From Candidatus Paraprochloron terpiosi LD05 (GTDB lineage Bacteria; Cyanobacteriota; Cyanobacteriia; Cyanobacteriales; Prochloraceae), in NCBI GenBank assembly GCA_018141785.1, contig CP073341.1, positions 2,527,422 through 2,591,421 on the forward strand: a stretch of DNA of 64,000 nucleotides, given 5' to 3'. Each line of letters opens with the position of its first letter. Position 1 is the stretch's first letter. The notes beneath the pieces were generated by a model. It made no database searches. It was not told the DNA's origin and saw nothing but the letters and a program-made list of their open reading frames with translations. Positions 62,262 through 64,000 of this stretch are shown one piece after another. The translations under genes and the position numbers were made by a program.

Positions 62262-62370
62262 AACCGCAGAGGCGCTCTTGACACAGAGGAAAAAGAGAGA
62301 GTTACTTCCATGTCTCAATTATGCAACGCCGTATATTTTAATACAACCTCTCCGCGCCTCTGGGCCTCTG
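62262..62370. repeat. Dispersed CGCAGAGGCGC and CCTCTCCGCGCCTCTGGG repeats
   Basis: AACCGCAGAGGCGCTC at 62262 is followed within 100 bases by its near complement CCTCTCCGCGCCTCTGGGCC at about 62346. Both are variants of the short GCGCCTCTGCG family. The pair faces each other, so a hairpin is possible in the gap. Confidence 0.6.
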
Positions 62371-62401
62371 AGAAACTGACCTATTAAACCCTTCCAAATC
62401 A

Positions 62402-64000
62402 TTAGAACCTAAAGGTAGTTCTCAATGCACCAATAAAGGCACCATCATCGTTATTTGGATTTTGGTTAATGGACGTCAACCAAATCAAGCCGGGAGTCAG
62501 AGAGATATTATCGGTAATTTGATATCTGTAGAAAGCTTCTATATGCAGTGGAACGCCGTTGTCAAAGGAAACAGTACCAGGAACATCCAATCCTGTCAAA
62601 TAAGGTTCTGCACCTACCACTATAGCTCCCAAGTTGCCTTCCTTACCCAAGTCGGGGAAAGCGAACACGAGGGCGTAGTTCCAAATTTCTGCATCCCCTA
62701 AACCAATAAACGTGGCATCGGTAAAACCGCCCCAAGCGCGAATGCTAAATTTAGGACTAATATCGTATTGAGCTTCTATCCCATAGCTATTACTGGAAAC
62801 TGGGCTGGTGAAATCTGAGGTGGTGAAAACATTATTCAAGTTCCCAAAACCTGTTCCTGTACCGCCAAAAGCAAAGGCGTTGTTAGAAACATGATAGCTA
62901 TTTGAGTAGGTAAATCCGAATTTCAGAGTATCCGTAGGCTTAAACACCAACTGCCCCAAAGCGGAGTAGCTCCCGTTAAACAAACCATTTTCAGCGGCTG
63001 GGTTGCTACCATTAGGAGCCAGATAGCCCGCTGAGAGTTCCCATTGGGGAGCGAATTTGTAGCGGATACCCACCCCAGTAGTCAAGCGACTGATACCCAA
63101 ACGATAGATGGGGTTCCGTTCCGCAAACCGGGAGAGGGCATTATTGGCACCGCCACCTGCTTCCAGTCCCGAATTAAAAGTGTCGGCGTAGAAGTGATGC
63201 CCTCCCAAACCAGCCATAGCAACAATTCTCAATTTGTCCCCCACAGGGAAGTTGTAATGGAGGCGATCGATGACAACATTGTTGCCTTCAGGACCGTCAA
63301 AAGCAAACCGCCCTTGGTTAGTACCGATTTCATCCGCAAATGAGTTGCCAATATTGCCAGCAGTGAGACGGGTGAAGAGCTTATCCTTCCCCGTAAAGCT
63401 AGTGACAAACTGGAGACGAACCTTATCGCTAAAGGCTACTTGGGAGTCTACCTCGTCTCCAAAAGCTTGAGCGAGAGTAAAAGCCACCTCCCCCACCAAC
63501 TTAGTGGTGGTAGAGAATTGATGATCTTCCAAGAAATCTGTCCTTTCTTCCGTGTCATCCACCCGAGCTGTCAGAATTGCTAATTCAGCACCAAACTCTT
63601 CGATTAAACGTTGGATCCTGCTTGAGTCGGCGCTAGTAATGATGGGAGTACCGACACCTCCACTCTCCCTGGCAGCAATCAGACGTTCGATAGTTTGCAA
63701 ACAATCGTTCAAAGTTGCGGCAAATTCATAGCGATTTACGGGATTGTTCCCCCGAAAGGTGCGGTCTGGATAACCGCTCATGCAGCGATAGCGTTCCACT
63801 AGTTGTTTTACTGCTTCATAAGCCCAGTGTCCCGGAGCAACATCCCGCAACTCGGAAACGCTATTTACTTGGCCCAGTGGTTCTTCTGTATAATCATCTA
63901 GAGAGGTATAGCCCAAGTTTTGAGCTATGGCTTTGGGGGTTTGCAAAAGGGCTGAACTCAGAATGCAGGTTAGCCCTGCAATAATGCTAATTTTAGATTT
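62402..64000 (-). CDS. SLH/OprB-type porin (5' end cut by window edge)
   Basis: An outer-membrane porin of the cyanobacterial SomA/iron-uptake porin type. The N-terminal region includes an SLH domain near VSELRDVAPGHWAYEAVKQL and CMSGYPDRTFRGNNPVNRYE, which anchors to peptidoglycan-linked polymers, a coiled-coil stretch, and then an OprB-like beta-barrel with many aromatic/Gly strands ending in TLRTTFRF, a C-terminal Phe as expected of outer-membrane barrels. Upstream of TTG 63946 the frame stays open to the edge and reads ISIIAGLTCILSSALL, a signal peptide, so the true start lies beyond base 64000. Confidence 0.9.
   Translation of the reverse strand, partial: KSKISIIAGLTCILSSALLQTPKAIAQNLGYTSLDDYTEEPLGQVNSVSELRDVAPGHWAYEAVKQLVERYRCMSGYPDRTFRGNNPVNRYEFAATLNDCLQTIERLIAARESGGVGTPIITSADSSRIQRLIEEFGAELAILTARVDDTEERTDFLEDHQFSTTTKLVGEVAFTLAQAFGDEVDSQVAFSDKVRLQFVTSFTGKDKLFTRLTAGNIGNSFADEIGTNQGRFAFDGPEGNNVVIDRLHYNFPVGDKLRIVAMAGLGGHHFYADTFNSGLEAGGGANNALSRFAERNPIYRLGISRLTTGVGIRYKFAPQWELSAGYLAPNGSNPAAENGLFNGSYSALGQLVFKPTDTLKFGFTYSNSYHVSNNAFAFGGTGTGFGNLNNVFTTSDFTSPVSSNSYGIEAQYDISPKFSIRAWGGFTDATFIGLGDAEIWNYALVFAFPDLGKEGNLGAIVVGAEPYLTGLDVPGTVSFDNGVPLHIEAFYRYQITDNISLTPGLIWLTSINQNPNNDDGAFIGALRTTFRF

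Noticed and set aside
1-64000. tRNA, rRNA and CRISPR arrays
   Set aside because: Read through by eye; no cloverleaf-like GTTCGA arms, rRNA core sequences or spaced direct repeats were found. A tRNA scan would be decisive.

Overview
The window is a piece of a cyanobacterial chromosome. The evidence is the pilB-pilT-pilC block next to grpE-dnaK-dnaJ, many HIP1 octamers (GCGATCGC), a Wzc-type tyrosine autokinase, a DUF3370 protein, an S1 protein of the short cyanobacterial type, Uma2-family nucleases in many copies, and an SLH/OprB-type porin at the right edge. No tRNA, rRNA or CRISPR array was found by eye. Genus cannot be fixed from the sequence; the loose spacing, dispersed repeats and many broken genes fit a filamentous, repeat-rich strain.

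Layout. 1-4.0 kb (minus): type IV pilus motor genes pilC (cut by the edge), pilT, pilB. 4.2-8.4 kb (plus): chaperone genes grpE, dnaK, dnaJ, then a TusA-like gene. 8.4-13.8 kb: a patchwork of transposon and antitoxin scraps, a quinone reductase, a chimeric decarboxylase remnant, bioF, and a type II restriction-modification pair that abuts a broken cNMP-binding gene. 13.9-23.5 kb: an M3 oligopeptidase, a damaged toxin-antitoxin pair, purE, an aspartic-protease-like gene, a glycosyltransferase and a cluster of Uma2/Rpn nuclease genes. 23.5-25.8 kb: a matrixin-like metalloprotease with six 53-residue repeats, flanked by ~98-bp direct repeats. 25.9-49.6 kb: a large surface-polysaccharide region, mostly on the minus strand, with two ABC exporters, a Wzc-type autokinase, several glycosyltransferases, FkbM and other methyltransferases, a sugar epimerase and sulfotransferases, interrupted by hisH-rsmD and DUF2237/DUF3370 genes. 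49.7-57.1 kb: an IS200/IS605 remnant, a truncated dienelactone hydrolase, the S1 protein, an Hsp70-like protein, nitroreductase, thioredoxin, a membrane-anchored globin and an ABC exporter. 57.2-64 kb: small membrane proteins, a frameshifted FAD oxidoreductase, a TrpD2-like protein, a LysR regulator and the porin.

The polysaccharide region looks like an ABC-transporter-dependent pathway: glycosyltransferases assemble a chain, epimerase/methyl-/sulfotransferases modify it, Wzm/Wzt-type transporters export it and the autokinase controls length or export. Much of it is decaying or variable: a 13-bp tandem duplication, nonsense codons, homopolymer frameshifts and a partial duplication of a glycosyltransferase/sulfotransferase cassette.

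The most notable observation is an ORF-less group II intron of about 976 nt (39749-40724) inside the epimerase gene. The boundaries can be placed to the base: a domain V hairpin is present, a 6-nt EBS1 loop pairs exactly with the last six bases of the 5' exon, and joining the exons restores a 349-codon frame with the expected C-terminus. Other points of interest are a 48-bp palindromic insertion kept in frame in an Rpn-type nuclease, a globin with a C-terminal membrane anchor, and a CT-repeat that puts an antitoxin-like gene out of frame.
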